The notes: a model not told the origin generated them from the sequence alone. Positions 16,184 to 24,655 are shown, counted from the stretch's first letter. The stretch: 42,777 nucleotides of DNA from Bacillota bacterium (GCA_021783135.1 JAJXUE010000024.1:1-42777); one strand, 5' to 3'. Program-made: numbers and translations.

Positions 16184-17425
16184 CTACCGGTCCAAACGGA
16201 AGGATGCGTGCAAGGCGCGAACTGCCTGTACCATATTGTCTTTGGCCACCAATACCCAAATTGTGGCATTCGAATCCGCCGATTGCAGCACTTGAATATT
16301 CTCATTGGTTAAAGCCTCGATTACTTGAGCCATTACGCCTGTTACTTCCGCTATCCCACCGCCTATTACCGCTATCTTAGCACAGCTGGCCTTAACGACA
16401 GCCTCAAAGCCCATATTGGCAAGGATCTTAACTGCCTTTCCCGCCACTTCATCTTTTACCGTGTAAACCACAGCCGTGGGCAAAATCGTAATAAAGTCCA
16501 CGCTGATATCCGCCAAGGCCATCGCCGCAAAAATCTTTAAATTAAATTCCGGGGTATGTTTAGCAGGATCGACGTTGAGCCATAATTGGCTGACATTAGG
16601 GGTATGAGCAATACCGGTTATCAACCGATCACTTGTAATATCAGTGTGTGCCTCCATGGTATCACTGTCAACCTGATTAGTAACCAGCGTTCCACTGGCA
16701 TCGCTAAAGGTCGATTTTACCCATAACGGGATATTGCGTTGCGCCGCAATCTCAACCGCGCGAGGATGAATAACCTTCGCGCCCTGATATGCCAACTGGA
16801 CTATCTCATTGTAGGTAACTACATCGAGAATACGCGCATTTTCTACCAGTCGGGGATCTGCCGTCATGATTCCTTCGACATCGGTGTATATTTCAATTGC
16901 CTCAGCATTTAGCGCCACACCAAGGGCCGAGGCCGTAGTATCGCTGCCACCACGCCCCAAGGTCGTAATATCGCCATCTTCGGTAACCCCTTGAAATCCG
17001 GCCACCACCACAATCTTGTCCTGGGCCAAATTGGCTAGGATGTTTTTCGGTTCGATGCGAATAATGCGTGCATCGCCAAAGGTGTTTGTCGTGATAATTC
17101 CGGCCTGGGCACCTGTTAAAAGCACTGCCTCATAGCCTAGTGCCAACAAACTTGTGACCATGACAGAACCGGAAATCACTTCCCCACACGACATTAGAAT
17201 GTCTAGTTCACGGCGCGGAATATCATGATTGATGCCTTTAACTAAATTTAAAAAAGTATCTGTTGCATAAGGATCGCCATTACGCCCAATAGCCGACACC
17301 ACCACTACCGGACTGAATCCCGCATCTTTAGCGGCAATAATCTTCGCTGCGGCCTGTGCCCGGCGATCGGGATCTGCCACAGAAGTCCCACCAAATTTTT
17401 GCACCAATATTTTCAAATTGCGCAT
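16184..17425 (-). CDS. dapG: Aspartokinase (DapG-type), lysine-riboswitch-controlled copy
   Basis: Aspartokinase makes aspartyl phosphate, the first step to lysine, threonine, methionine and diaminopimelate. The 413-residue product has KFGGTSV (9-15), the kinase core with TTLGRGGSDTTA, and two C-terminal ACT domains (about residues 265-410). This single-polypeptide length fits DapG/LysC. It is closely similar to the second copy at 22362-23603, with the same length and no gaps apparent. It is monocistronic, with its own promoter, lysine riboswitch and terminators. In B. subtilis the riboswitch controls lysC (aspartokinase II), whereas here the protein resembles the dapG copy. Which amino acid inhibits this enzyme cannot be read from sequence. 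ATG 17425 has AGGAGAG upstream. Confidence 0.93.
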   Translation of the reverse strand: MRNLKILVQKFGGTSVADPDRRAQAAAKIIAAKDAGFSPVVVVSAIGRNGDPYATDTFLNLVKGINHDIPRRELDILMSCGEVISGSVMVTSLLALGYEAVLLTGAQAGIITTNTFGDARIIRIEPKNILANLAQDKIVVVAGFQGVTEDGDITTLGRGGSDTTASALGVALNAEAIEIYTDVEGIMTADPRLVENARILDVVTYNEIVQLAYQGAKVIHPRAVEIAAQRNIPLWVKSTFSDASGTLVTNQVDSDTMEAHTDITSDRLITGIAHTPNVSQLWLNVDPAKHTPEFNLKIFAAMALADISVDFITILPTAVVYTVKDEVAGKAVKILANMGFEAVVKASCAKIAVIGGGIAEVTGVMAQVIEALTNENIQVLQSADSNATIWVLVAKDNMVQAVRALHASFRLDR

Positions 17426-17520
17426 AATTCTCTCCTGTACAATTTATTTGCGTCCTGCATTGCACCCGGTTACCTTCCCAACGAATGCCTCAATCTATCC
17501 AGCCGAAAACTATCCTGCCG

Positions 17521-17562
17521 CAAAAATAAAAGCGGTTGCGAACACATAACTCGCCAACCGCT
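17521..17562 (-). terminator. Riboswitch-controlled terminator
   Basis: A stem AGCGGTTGGCGA/TTCGCAACCGCT (11 pairs with one mismatch) is followed on the minus strand by TTTTATTTTTG. It lies between the lysine aptamer and the aspartokinase start and is the expression platform. Confidence 0.85.
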
Positions 17563-17597
17563 GCAAAAGCAAAAGTAAAAAACTTTTTACCCCGTTG

Positions 17598-17767
17598 TGC
17601 AAGATAGCGCACCACCCGGATCTCGGGTGACAGTCTTGTACTTCTTAAGCACAAGCCCAGCAAGAATTCGGTCCAATTAAATCCCTGCTTCGGCGGCGAC
17701 TCCTTTCCACACCACTCATCGTTTGGTCACTCCCAGTGCGTACTCTTAATTCACCGCGCCTCTACCA
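17598..17767 (-). ncRNA. Lysine riboswitch (L box)
   Basis: The minus strand shows the L-box core in order: GGTAGAGGCGCG, AAGAGTA, GGAGTG, GGAGTCGCCGCCGAAGC, GCTGGGC, ACTGTCAC and GGTGCGCTATCTTG. These match the B. subtilis lysC leader in sequence and order. Bound lysine should favour the downstream terminator and lower aspartokinase expression. Confidence 0.93.
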
Positions 17768-17787
17768 TTCACTTTTCAATTGCATTT

Positions 17788-17817
17788 ATTATGCTACAAT
17801 TTTACCAGCAATGTCAA
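17788..17817 (-). promoter_or_regulatory. Promoter of the lysine-riboswitch aspartokinase
   Basis: TTGACA (17812-17817) and CATAAT (17788-17793) are 18 bases apart and place the transcript start just before the aptamer. Confidence 0.75.
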
Positions 17818-17828
17818 TAGTTACTTTG

Positions 17829-17848
17829 CCGCCTTTAAAGGTAGGCGG
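17829..17848 (-). terminator. Weak hairpin after the Rrf2 gene
   Basis: CCGCCT/AGGCGG forms a 6-bp stem with an 8-base loop after the Rrf2 stop. It has no T-run, so termination here is doubtful. Confidence 0.35.
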
Positions 17849-17883
17849 TGTAAGATGTTCTAGCCAATTTGTCCGGAAACTAA

Positions 17884-18288
17884 TCAGCGTATTAAGTCTT
17901 GAAAATTAAGCGCCCTAAGTTCTCCTCTTAGTTTTGCTTGCACATCAGCCAAAGCTGAATGAATTTCGCACGCTGGTGCGCCATGTTTGGTGCAGTAGGC
18001 ATAATCCGTCAAACATTTGTTGATCGCAATCGGACCTTCAACTGCCTCCACTACGTCCAAAAATGTAATTTCACCGGGCGGCTTAGCCAAGGTGTATCCT
18101 CCTCCTACGCCACGAAAGGACTTAACAATACCTGCCTTGATCAGAGACGGCATTATTTTCAGGAGAAAGCGCATCGGAACAATTTCTTGATGCGCAATAA
18201 TTTGAGCTTCACTCACTTCTCCCTGAGGTTGTTTAGCAAGGAAAAGAACTGCCCGCAGGGCATAATCAGTAGCTTGATTAAGTGTCAT
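17884..18288 (-). CDS. Rrf2-family transcriptional regulator, probable [2Fe-2S] type
   Basis: The 134-residue protein has an N-terminal winged helix (MTLNQATDYALRAVLFLA, with the recognition helix at MRFLLKIMPSLIKAGIVKSFRG) and a C-terminal region with three cysteines in NKCLTDYAYCTKHGAPAC. Such cysteines hold an iron-sulfur cluster in IscR, NsrR and similar sensors of iron, NO or redox stress. ATG 18288 is favoured by GGGGG 8 bases upstream and by family length. It lies 60 bases downstream of an MFS exporter gene on the same strand, so it may be cotranscribed with it. Which of the Rrf2 sensors it matches is unclear. Confidence 0.9.
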   Translation of the reverse strand: MTLNQATDYALRAVLFLAKQPQGEVSEAQIIAHQEIVPMRFLLKIMPSLIKAGIVKSFRGVGGGYTLAKPPGEITFLDVVEAVEGPIAINKCLTDYAYCTKHGAPACEIHSALADVQAKLRGELRALNFQDLIR

Positions 18289-18348
18289 GCAATACCCCCG
18301 CGTAATGTTTACCAATAGAGTATAATTTATGTAATTTTACCTTGCTCT

Positions 18349-19641
18349 TTATTCCTTGTCAAGGGCATACGCATGTGGCATGACTGCACATTCTGCACAC
18401 TCTTCCCGCGTTTTGCATTCTTCACGTCGATCCCAGCGTTCGAGGCCATACATTAAGCATGTAAACAGCAGCGTACTTACTCCAATTAACAACCACCCCC
18501 GCTCGATAGTTGTATACGCTAAAATATTGCCCATGCCGATAGGCCCTATGGTATAACCCAGACCCATAATCATCGGTAAGACCGCGCTCATCCTGCCCCG
18601 ATGCGAAATGGGGGTGTGGTTGATCACAAACGGCGTAATGCTGATGGATAGAACTATTTCACCTAGCGTAAAAATGAAACAGGAGATGAAGAAAAACCCC
18701 AATCTGCTCCACAGACTTAGCAAACCAAAGCCTGTCGCGTAAAGGAGGCCACCGTAAACCGCACGCCGAATGTAGGGGGTTCCTGTTACAAACCTTGTAA
18801 CGAGCGGGGTAAACAGCATTACAATTAAGCCATTAAAGCCGGCCATCCAGCCATAATATTGCACACCTAAAGCTTTGAACTGCTGAACAAATTGGAGTGG
18901 TAACAGAAATGACCACTGGGCATAGGCAAAGTTATAGCCAAAAGCGATAACCGCAAAATAGATTAGGATCGGCCGCTTCAACAGTATGGCAAAAATTGAC
19001 CCCTGCTCCCTTTTCTCTAGTTCCCGACTCGCATCAAAGCTACCGGCTCGCGTCGTTTGAATGGTTTCCTTGATAAATACACAAATCAAGGTGAGCGCTA
19101 CCAAGGCGGTCAAGGCATCGCCGATAAATACGAGTGGTAAGTGACGGTGGTATAAAAATCCACCCAGCACGGGGCCAATGGCAAAGCCCATGTTAAATCC
19201 CAAATAAGATAACGCATAGGCGCCATTTCTAGTTTGCGGCGTCGTCAAATCAGCCATCAAAGAGTCATGAGCGGGACCTGCCGCGCCCATGCACATCCCC
19301 GCTACCATCAGGAGATAGACCATCAGCATCGACGGTTGAATAAAGCCACATATTAAATACAGCACTGCTGACAAAAGATCAAACAAAATAATGATTTTTT
19401 TGCGACCCCAGGAATCGGACAATTTCCCTCCCAACATTGCGGCCGGCAGATACAAAAGACCGGACAAACTGATATAAAAGCCGGCTGCCTGTTGCGACAA
19501 ACCAATATTATTGGTCAAAATGATAGTTAACAGCGGCATAACAAAGAACCCTAGAGCGTTAATGATACGTGCCACAAAGATCACATAAACTTCACGGGGT
19601 AAGCCGCGATACGGGGCAAATAAACTTTTGATTACCGACAC
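18349..19641 (-). CDS. MFS multidrug-type exporter
   Basis: The 430-residue membrane protein has about twelve hydrophobic helices and MFS motif A (LGGKLSDSWGRKK, about residues 70-82). It has the build of a drug/H+ antiporter. The C-terminal tail is Cys-rich (CKTREECAECAVMPHA), which is unusual. GTG 19641 follows GAGGAGG. The transcript begins about 265 bases upstream and passes a leader ORF and hairpins before reaching this gene, so expression is probably attenuator-controlled. Confidence 0.9.
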   Translation of the reverse strand: MSVIKSLFAPYRGLPREVYVIFVARIINALGFFVMPLLTIILTNNIGLSQQAAGFYISLSGLLYLPAAMLGGKLSDSWGRKKIIILFDLLSAVLYLICGFIQPSMLMVYLLMVAGMCMGAAGPAHDSLMADLTTPQTRNGAYALSYLGFNMGFAIGPVLGGFLYHRHLPLVFIGDALTALVALTLICVFIKETIQTTRAGSFDASRELEKREQGSIFAILLKRPILIYFAVIAFGYNFAYAQWSFLLPLQFVQQFKALGVQYYGWMAGFNGLIVMLFTPLVTRFVTGTPYIRRAVYGGLLYATGFGLLSLWSRLGFFFISCFIFTLGEIVLSISITPFVINHTPISHRGRMSAVLPMIMGLGYTIGPIGMGNILAYTTIERGWLLIGVSTLLFTCLMYGLERWDRREECKTREECAECAVMPHAYALDKE

Positions 19642-19663
19642 TCTTTAATTCCTCCTCACAGGC

Positions 19664-19712
19664 ATAAAAAAATCATGGTGCTGGAGGCTTATCACCAACA
19701 GCTATGCCATGA
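19664..19712 (-). terminator. Attenuator terminator before the MFS exporter
   Basis: TCATGG/CCATGA forms the outer stem and GCTG/CAGC an inner stem. On the minus strand it is followed by TTTTTTTAT. It sits between the leader ORF and the MFS start, so it would end transcription unless an alternative fold forms. Confidence 0.8.
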
Positions 19713-19750
19713 CTAATGAAACACAGACATCCATGCCTGAATTATAAAAG

Positions 19751-19775
19751 CCACGGGTTATCTAACGACCCGCGG
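19751..19775 (-). promoter_or_regulatory. Leader stem B (alternative hairpin)
   Basis: CCGCGGGU pairs with ACCCGUGG (one G-U pair), followed by CTTTTAT. It shares the segment 19760-19769 with stem A, so the two cannot form together. Confidence 0.6.
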
Positions 19776-19828
19776 CAGACTGGTTTTTTCGCTCATAGGC
19801 GTATTATGGCCGCAGAAAGTCGTTAGAT
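19760..19828 (-). promoter_or_regulatory. Leader stem A overlapping the end of the leader ORF
   Basis: A perfect 10-bp inverted repeat, ATCTAACGAC (19819-19828 on the minus strand) with GTCGTTAGAT (19760-19769), places its 5' arm inside the last codons of the leader peptide. A ribosome held there would block it. Confidence 0.65.
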
Positions 19829-19872
19829 GCTGGATTCAGTTGCGCTGGCTTGACATAAATTGTGGTGCTCAC
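19804..19872 (-). CDS. Putative 22-residue leader peptide
   Basis: GTG 19872 has AGGAGG 8 bases upstream and opens a 22-codon frame (MSTTIYVKPAQLNPASNDFLRP). The transcript probably starts only about 30 bases before it. Its last codons overlap stem A. This layout (strong ribosome binding site, short ORF, rival hairpins, terminator, exporter gene) fits ribosome-mediated attenuation as seen for antibiotic-resistance and efflux genes. An overlapping ATG-TGA start-stop pair at 19875 is an alternative. Confidence 0.6.
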   Translation of the reverse strand: MSTTIYVKPAQLNPASNDFLRP

Positions 19873-19911
19873 ATCCACGACCTCCTTTAAATAAAATCAG
19901 ATAATGTACTC

Positions 19912-19940
19912 AGTATACAATATGCATTTGATCCTGTAAA
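19912..19940 (-). promoter_or_regulatory. Promoter of the attenuated MFS operon
   Basis: TTTACA (19935-19940) and TATACT (19912-19917) are 17 bases apart on the minus strand. Confidence 0.7.
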
Positions 19941-20002
19941 CGATACCTGCCAGATTTTTCATTATAAGCTCGTCATACAATATTTTTCTTTATTGTTATT
20001 AT

Positions 20003-20031
20003 TTGACATCTAAATGTATTGTCGCTATACT
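20003..20031 (+). promoter_or_regulatory. Promoter of the zinc-ribbon gene
   Basis: A consensus TTGACA (20003-20008) and TATACT (20026-20031) are 17 bases apart, about 120 bases before the zinc-ribbon start, back to back with the MFS promoter. Confidence 0.75.
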
Positions 20032-20150
20032 TTTACCTAAACCTAGTTTCCCGCAGTTCTCACATACTTAGCATAAAAGCACCGCTAGGGCAATATGTTA
20101 AGTCAGCATCATGCTACGGCAAGCCTAGTAAAGCAAAGGAGTGTAATAAC

Positions 20151-20423
20151 ATGCAATGTCCTAATTGTCACTCTTCCCTCCAAGGAGAATTTAAATTTTG
20201 CCCGCACTGCGGTACACAAATAGCCCAAAAATCATCATGTTCTGCTTGCGGTCAACCTGCTGAGCCGAGTTGGGTTTCCTGTCCGCATTGTGGAAATCAG
20301 TTGCGTAGTGGCGCAACCGAACAGCGTATGCACCAACCCTTACACGGCCGTTATCATGGCAGCAGCAGTTCCGGCGGCAAACATCGCAAAAGACGGGGCT
20401 TCTTGGGTGGTATCTTCTCTTCC
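20151..20423 (+). CDS. Double zinc-ribbon protein
   Basis: The 91-residue product has two zinc ribbons: CPNC with CPHC (residues 3-6 and 20-23), and CSAC with CPHC (about 33-36 and 47-50). A His/Ser/Gly- and Arg/Lys-rich tail follows. ATG 20151 has AAAGGAG upstream. Its UGA stop (20424-20426) is in the same frame as the kinase-like sequence that follows, so the two could once have been, or may still be, one polypeptide. Zinc-ribbon modules are common at the ends of bacterial Ser/Thr-kinase proteins, which supports that link. Confidence 0.85.
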
Positions 20424-20426
20424 TGA

Positions 20427-21209
20427 ACGGAAATCCCTTGGCTTGCGGATTATCGCCTCGAAGCATTATTAGGTCAGGGCAGCTATGGCGCAGTGCTTAA
20501 GGCACGCAAAGGGGAACTGACCTATGCTGTTAAGGTCTCGAGTTCACTTGGGGCGTCCTCCGGCCATAAGGTGGCAGACTTCGCTACAGAAAAGGCCATT
20601 TTAGCGCACCTTAATCATAGCCATATTCCAAGCCTGGTTGATGCCTTTTGTCACGCCAAGGTGAACTATATAGTACAAGAGTTTATCGACGGTTATCCCT
20701 TGAGTTACTACATTGGGAGCGGTCGCCGTTTTAGTGAGGCGGAGGTAAGAGAGGTCTTGCTACAATTATTGTTAATTCTGCAATACCTACATCAGCACGA
20801 CCAACCCGTAATCCACCGTGACTTACGCCTCTCCAACCTGATGTTAGCCGGCGACAAAATTCATCTAATTGATTTTGGTCTGGCACGATTTCTCAACTCA
20901 GCCGCAGTAGGTCCTGCAGCAGCAAGCCCTACCGCATCTAGCCTTGCAGCCCCAAAGCACGTGCGACCAAATTCGTATCGCAGTTTCCGTCAAGCGGTCT
21001 CTCCGGCCAGCGACCTGTTTGGGGCAGGAGTTGTCGGCGTAGATTTATTCACCAACTGGGTCAGTGACCCGGCGCATTTCGCTCTGAGCTGGCAGAAGCT
21101 TATTCCTGCCAGCCAACCTTTCATTACTTTCCTGGAGCAATTGCTAACAGGGCAAAAATACTTTTGTTCTGCCGCAGATGCCTATCACACCTTAAAATCA
21201 TTACCCTGA
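20427..21209 (+). CDS. Hanks-type Ser/Thr kinase-like protein, start unclear
   Basis: The frame opens directly after the UGA of the zinc-ribbon gene. The kinase fold starts immediately: LLGQGSYGAV (glycine-rich loop, 20466-20495), AVKV with the ATP-binding Lys, a Glu in the helix at FATEKAI, catalytic HRDLRLSN and metal-binding DFG in LIDFGLARF. No ATG, GTG or TTG lies in frame before the glycine loop; the first, GTG 20493, would cut it. Either translation reads through the UGA, a non-standard start is used, or the gene is a nonsense-mutated fusion. The frame is free of other stops and the catalytic residues are intact, so it appears under selection. The activation segment is Ala/Pro-rich and short on recognition motifs. 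Confidence 0.7.
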   Translation, partial: TEIPWLADYRLEALLGQGSYGAVLKARKGELTYAVKVSSSLGASSGHKVADFATEKAILAHLNHSHIPSLVDAFCHAKVNYIVQEFIDGYPLSYYIGSGRRFSEAEVREVLLQLLLILQYLHQHDQPVIHRDLRLSNLMLAGDKIHLIDFGLARFLNSAAVGPAAASPTASSLAAPKHVRPNSYRSFRQAVSPASDLFGAGVVGVDLFTNWVSDPAHFALSWQKLIPASQPFITFLEQLLTGQKYFCSAADAYHTLKSLP

Positions 21210-21240
21210 TTCATAGCTTAACTAACCATAACGAAAAGAG

Positions 21241-21285
21241 CTACCCTCGCGAGCAGACGGCAAAAAGGTCAACTCTCGAGGGTAG
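21241..21285. terminator. Shared terminator between kinase and dapA
   Basis: CTACCCTCG/CGAGGGTAG forms a 9-bp stem with a 27-base loop between convergent genes. T-runs are short on both sides (TTTC and CTCTTTTC), so it may act weakly in both directions. Confidence 0.6.
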
Positions 21286-21392
21286 TTTCATAGCGGATAA
21301 ATGTATCGTTTAGCTGGCATCAACCAGGCTTACAGCGCTTAATTGCCTGTAAGCCTTAGCTCCGGTAAAGCTAGGGTGAATCGACTTTACCT

Positions 21393-22352
21393 CTACACCT
21401 GCACGGGAACGTTGCCCTGGGCAGTAGCTGCTGCCTTGCTTTCTGGCATCGCGTCGTTGAGCTTACCTGCAGCCACCAATAACTTGCGTATTTCCGCCAA
21501 TTCCACAGCATTGGCCTCCACCAGCGGGAGTCTGACTTTACCCACATTAAGTCCCATCATGTTGCACGCTGCTTTAATAGGCACCGGGTTACTGGTCATA
21601 AACATACCTTTAAAAATTGGGTACAGTTCACAGTGTAGTTTGGCTGCTTGTGCCGTGTTACCGGCAAAAAACGCTTGCACCATGGCCTGAATCTCCGGCC
21701 CGACCACATGGGCCACAACACTGATAATGCCTTCACAGCCAACTGCTAACCAAGGCAAGGCCATCGAATCGTCGCCTGAGTAGACCATGAACTCCGGCGG
21801 CAGCAGGCGTTTCAACTCTGTAACTTGATCAGTCGAGCCTCCCGCTTCCTTAACCGCAACCACATTTTTGATTAAACTCAGACGGGCCACAGTTTGCGGC
21901 ATCAAGTTAGTTGAAGTCCGTCCCGGAACATTGTATAGCACTATAGGCAGTGAGCTCCCTTGGGCAATTGTGGCAAAATGCTGATATAACCCCTCCTGGG
22001 AAGGCTTATTATAATAAGGCACTACCAACATTGCCGCATCCACACCGACCTGCTCGGCGGCTTTAGTCAAGCGCAGGCTGGTAGCCGTGTCATTCGAACC
22101 TGTTCCCGCGATCACGGCAGCACGATCCCCCACAGCCTCTTTGACCGTTGCAAACATCTTAACCTTTTCCTCAAAAGTAAGCGTGGGCGACTCACCGGTT
22201 GTCCCTACTACCACTATGCCATCCGAACCATTATTTACCAAATAACGCGCCAGTACCTTGGCTTGCTCATAATCAACTTCGTTTTGCGCATTAAAAGGGG
22301 TTACCATCGCTGTAAGCACTCGTCCGAACTTTTTCAAGTTATTCACCACCAC
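21393..22352 (-). CDS. dapA: 4-hydroxy-tetrahydrodipicolinate synthase
   Basis: DapA joins aspartate semialdehyde and pyruvate. The 319-residue TIM-barrel product shows GTTGESPTL (about 50-58), the tyrosine region [10 protein letters not shown] and the Schiff-base lysine in VAVKEAGG. Three GTG codons precede the expected start; the family usually begins at the [11 protein letters not shown] segment, so TTG 22337 with GGTGGTG upstream is also possible. The gene follows dapG by 9 bases, probably in one operon. The C-terminus is longer than usual with an Ala-rich tail. Confidence 0.95.
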   Translation of the reverse strand: MVVNNLKKFGRVLTAMVTPFNAQNEVDYEQAKVLARYLVNNGSDGIVVVGTTGESPTLTFEEKVKMFATVKEAVGDRAAVIAGTGSNDTATSLRLTKAAEQVGVDAAMLVVPYYNKPSQEGLYQHFATIAQGSSLPIVLYNVPGRTSTNLMPQTVARLSLIKNVVAVKEAGGSTDQVTELKRLLPPEFMVYSGDDSMALPWLAVGCEGIISVVAHVVGPEIQAMVQAFFAGNTAQAAKLHCELYPIFKGMFMTSNPVPIKAACNMMGLNVGKVRLPLVEANAVELAEIRKLLVAAGKLNDAMPESKAAATAQGNVPVQV

Positions 22353-22361
22353 AATAGATTT

Positions 22362-23603
22362 TTAATTTCCTAAACGAAACGACTCATGCAAAGCTCGCAC
22401 CGCTTTGACCATGTCCTCCTTAGCCACTAAGACCCAAATCGTAGCATGGGAATCGGCTGACTGAAGCACCTGTACACCCTGGGCCGTCAAGCCCTCCAGG
22501 ATTTGGGCCATTACCCCCGGCACGCCGGCAATACCCCCGCCAATTACCGCAACCTTGGCACACCCCGGCCTGGTTTCGGCCGCAAAGCCCATATTTTTGA
22601 GAATCTTCACAGCTTTATCCGCCACATCGTCCTTGACTGTGTACACCACGACATTTGGCAATACCGTGATAAAATCAACGCTGATATCGGCTAGGGCCAT
22701 GCCTTTAAATATTTTCAAGTCTGCCGCAGGCACATTGGCTTCACTCTCAGTATTAACCCGGATTTGGGTAACGTTCGGTGTATGCGCTATCCCTGTTATC
22801 AGTCTGTCACCGGTAATATCAGTGCCAAGCTCTAAAAAATCACTGTCTACTTGGCTGGTGACCAAGGTTCCCGGGGCGTTGCTAAAAGTCGACTTGACGC
22901 GTAGCGGGATATTTTTTTGCATGGCAATTTCCACCGCACGCGGATGAATGACCTTAGCTCCTTGGTGCGCAAGCTGACATATTTCATTATAAGTAACCAC
23001 ATCCAATATACGGGCATCATCAACAATTCGGGGATCTGCCGTCATAATACCTTCAACATCGGTATAAACGTCAATGGCCTCAGCATCAAGGCCGACTCCC
23101 AAGGCTGCAGCTGTGGTGTCACTGCCTCCCCTGCCCAAAGTGGTAATTTCACCGGTTTCGGTGATACCTTGAAATCCGGTAACTACCACAATCTGATCTT
23201 GACATAGGTGTTCTAAAATATTCTTTGGTTCGATGCGCACAATGCGTGCATCGCCAAAAGTATTGTTAGTGATAATCCCAGCCTGCGCACCAGTCAGCAA
23301 TACAGCGTCATACCCCAGCCCAATCAAGGTGCTAACCAGAACCACGCCCGAAATAACCTCGCCGCAGGACATGAGAATATCCAACTCACGCCTGGGTACA
23401 TCAGGATAAATACCTTTAACCATATGTAAAAAAGTATCGGTTGCGTAGGGATCCCCGGTACGGCCTATGGCGGAAACGACTACAACCGGACTATAACCCT
23501 CTTCTTTAGCCGTAAATATTTTTTCCGCAACCTGAGCCCGCCTCTCCGGTGTGGCTACCGAAGTCCCGCCGAACTTTTGCACCAAAATTCTCAAGTTTTC
23601 CAT
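22362..23603 (-). CDS. dapG: Aspartokinase (DapG-type), dpa/dap operon copy
   Basis: This is the operon copy of aspartokinase, in the same place as B. subtilis dapG between asd and dapA. The 413-residue product has KFGGTSV (9-15), TTLGRGGSDTTA and two ACT domains like the copy at 16184-17425. ATG 23603 follows AGGAGAG. No lysine riboswitch precedes this operon in the window. In B. subtilis the dapG enzyme is inhibited by diaminopimelate and feeds cell wall and spore dipicolinate; the same role is inferred here. Confidence 0.95.
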   Translation of the reverse strand: MENLRILVQKFGGTSVATPERRAQVAEKIFTAKEEGYSPVVVVSAIGRTGDPYATDTFLHMVKGIYPDVPRRELDILMSCGEVISGVVLVSTLIGLGYDAVLLTGAQAGIITNNTFGDARIVRIEPKNILEHLCQDQIVVVTGFQGITETGEITTLGRGGSDTTAAALGVGLDAEAIDVYTDVEGIMTADPRIVDDARILDVVTYNEICQLAHQGAKVIHPRAVEIAMQKNIPLRVKSTFSNAPGTLVTSQVDSDFLELGTDITGDRLITGIAHTPNVTQIRVNTESEANVPAADLKIFKGMALADISVDFITVLPNVVVYTVKDDVADKAVKILKNMGFAAETRPGCAKVAVIGGGIAGVPGVMAQILEGLTAQGVQVLQSADSHATIWVLVAKEDMVKAVRALHESFRLGN

Positions 23604-23622
23604 GGTTCTCTCCTAATAATTG

Positions 23623-24621
23623 TTATTTGAGTAACAATTCTGCTATCTGTACTGCGTTCGTTGCTGCACCTTTACGAATCTGGTCTCCGACAACCCACAG
23701 ATTAAGACCGCGTTCGATCGACAGATCCTCACGAATCCTACCGACATAGACGGCGTCAGTATCCGCTGCGAACAACGGCATCGGATATTTGTCAGCGCTT
23801 GGATCGTCAATCAGCACCAGACCAGGCGCTTGGGCCAGCACCTCTCTAGCTTGGGAAGCCGTAATTTTCCGTTCCGTTTCAATATTGATGGACTCGGAAT
23901 GACTGCGGAACACCGGCACCCTAACCGTCGTGGCTGTAATCGCCATATTTTCGGCATGAAATATTTTCTGCGTTTCTTTGACCATCTTCCACTCTTCTTT
24001 GGTATAGTCACCTTCTTGGAACACATCGATCCTAGGAATGAGATTATACGCTATTTGATAGGGGAAAACTTGTGCAGTTACCTCTCTTCCTTCCACCAAT
24101 TCGCGAGTTTGGGCGGCAAGTTCTTCGATACCTTCGCGCCCCGCTCCGGAAACCGCTTGGTAGGTAGAGACCACGATACGTTTAATACCCGCTGCATCGA
24201 AAATAGGTTTTATGGCTGCAGCCATTATAATGGTAGAACAATTAGGATTAGCAATTATTCCTTTGTGCCACGCCACATCCTGTGGATTAACCTCGGGTAC
24301 GACCAAAGGCACTGCCGGATCCAAGCGAAAAGCGCTACTGTTATCAATGACTACAGCACCCCGTGCTACCGCATCCTGCGCAAATACCGTACTGGCTGAG
24401 CCACCCGCAAATAATGCAATGTCTATACCTGCAAAAGCTTCCGGGCTCGTCTCTGCCACGGTATAACTTTGCCCCTGCCATTCAATAAGTTTTCCGGCTG
24501 ACCGAGCTGTAGCGAGAAGACTTAACTTACCCACCGGAAACTCGCGTTCTGCCAAAATTTTCAAAAACTCTTGTCCAACCGCACCTGTAGCACCCACAAT
24601 AGCGATGTTATACTTTTGCAA
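23623..24621 (-). CDS. asd: Aspartate-semialdehyde dehydrogenase
   Basis: Asd reduces aspartyl phosphate to aspartate semialdehyde with NADPH. The 332-residue product has the nucleotide motif GATGAVGQEF (10-19), the catalytic Cys in NPNCSTI (about residues 128-134) and the family GRIREDLS near the end. The start is TTG 24621 with GGGAGG about 10 bases upstream. It is followed at 19 bases by dapG. A GGGACGG/CCGTCCC hairpin lies between dpaB and this gene. Confidence 0.95.
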   Translation of the reverse strand: MQKYNIAIVGATGAVGQEFLKILAEREFPVGKLSLLATARSAGKLIEWQGQSYTVAETSPEAFAGIDIALFAGGSASTVFAQDAVARGAVVIDNSSAFRLDPAVPLVVPEVNPQDVAWHKGIIANPNCSTIIMAAAIKPIFDAAGIKRIVVSTYQAVSGAGREGIEELAAQTRELVEGREVTAQVFPYQIAYNLIPRIDVFQEGDYTKEEWKMVKETQKIFHAENMAITATTVRVPVFRSHSESINIETERKITASQAREVLAQAPGLVLIDDPSADKYPMPLFAADTDAVYVGRIREDLSIERGLNLWVVGDQIRKGAATNAVQIAELLLK

Positions 24622-24655
24622 TCGACATTCCCTCCCTGATTAATATTTATCATAA

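Noticed and set aside
19664-19900. MFS leader as a T-box or metabolite riboswitch
   Set aside because: No T-box sequence and no match to riboswitch cores I know; a leader ORF with rival hairpins explains it better.
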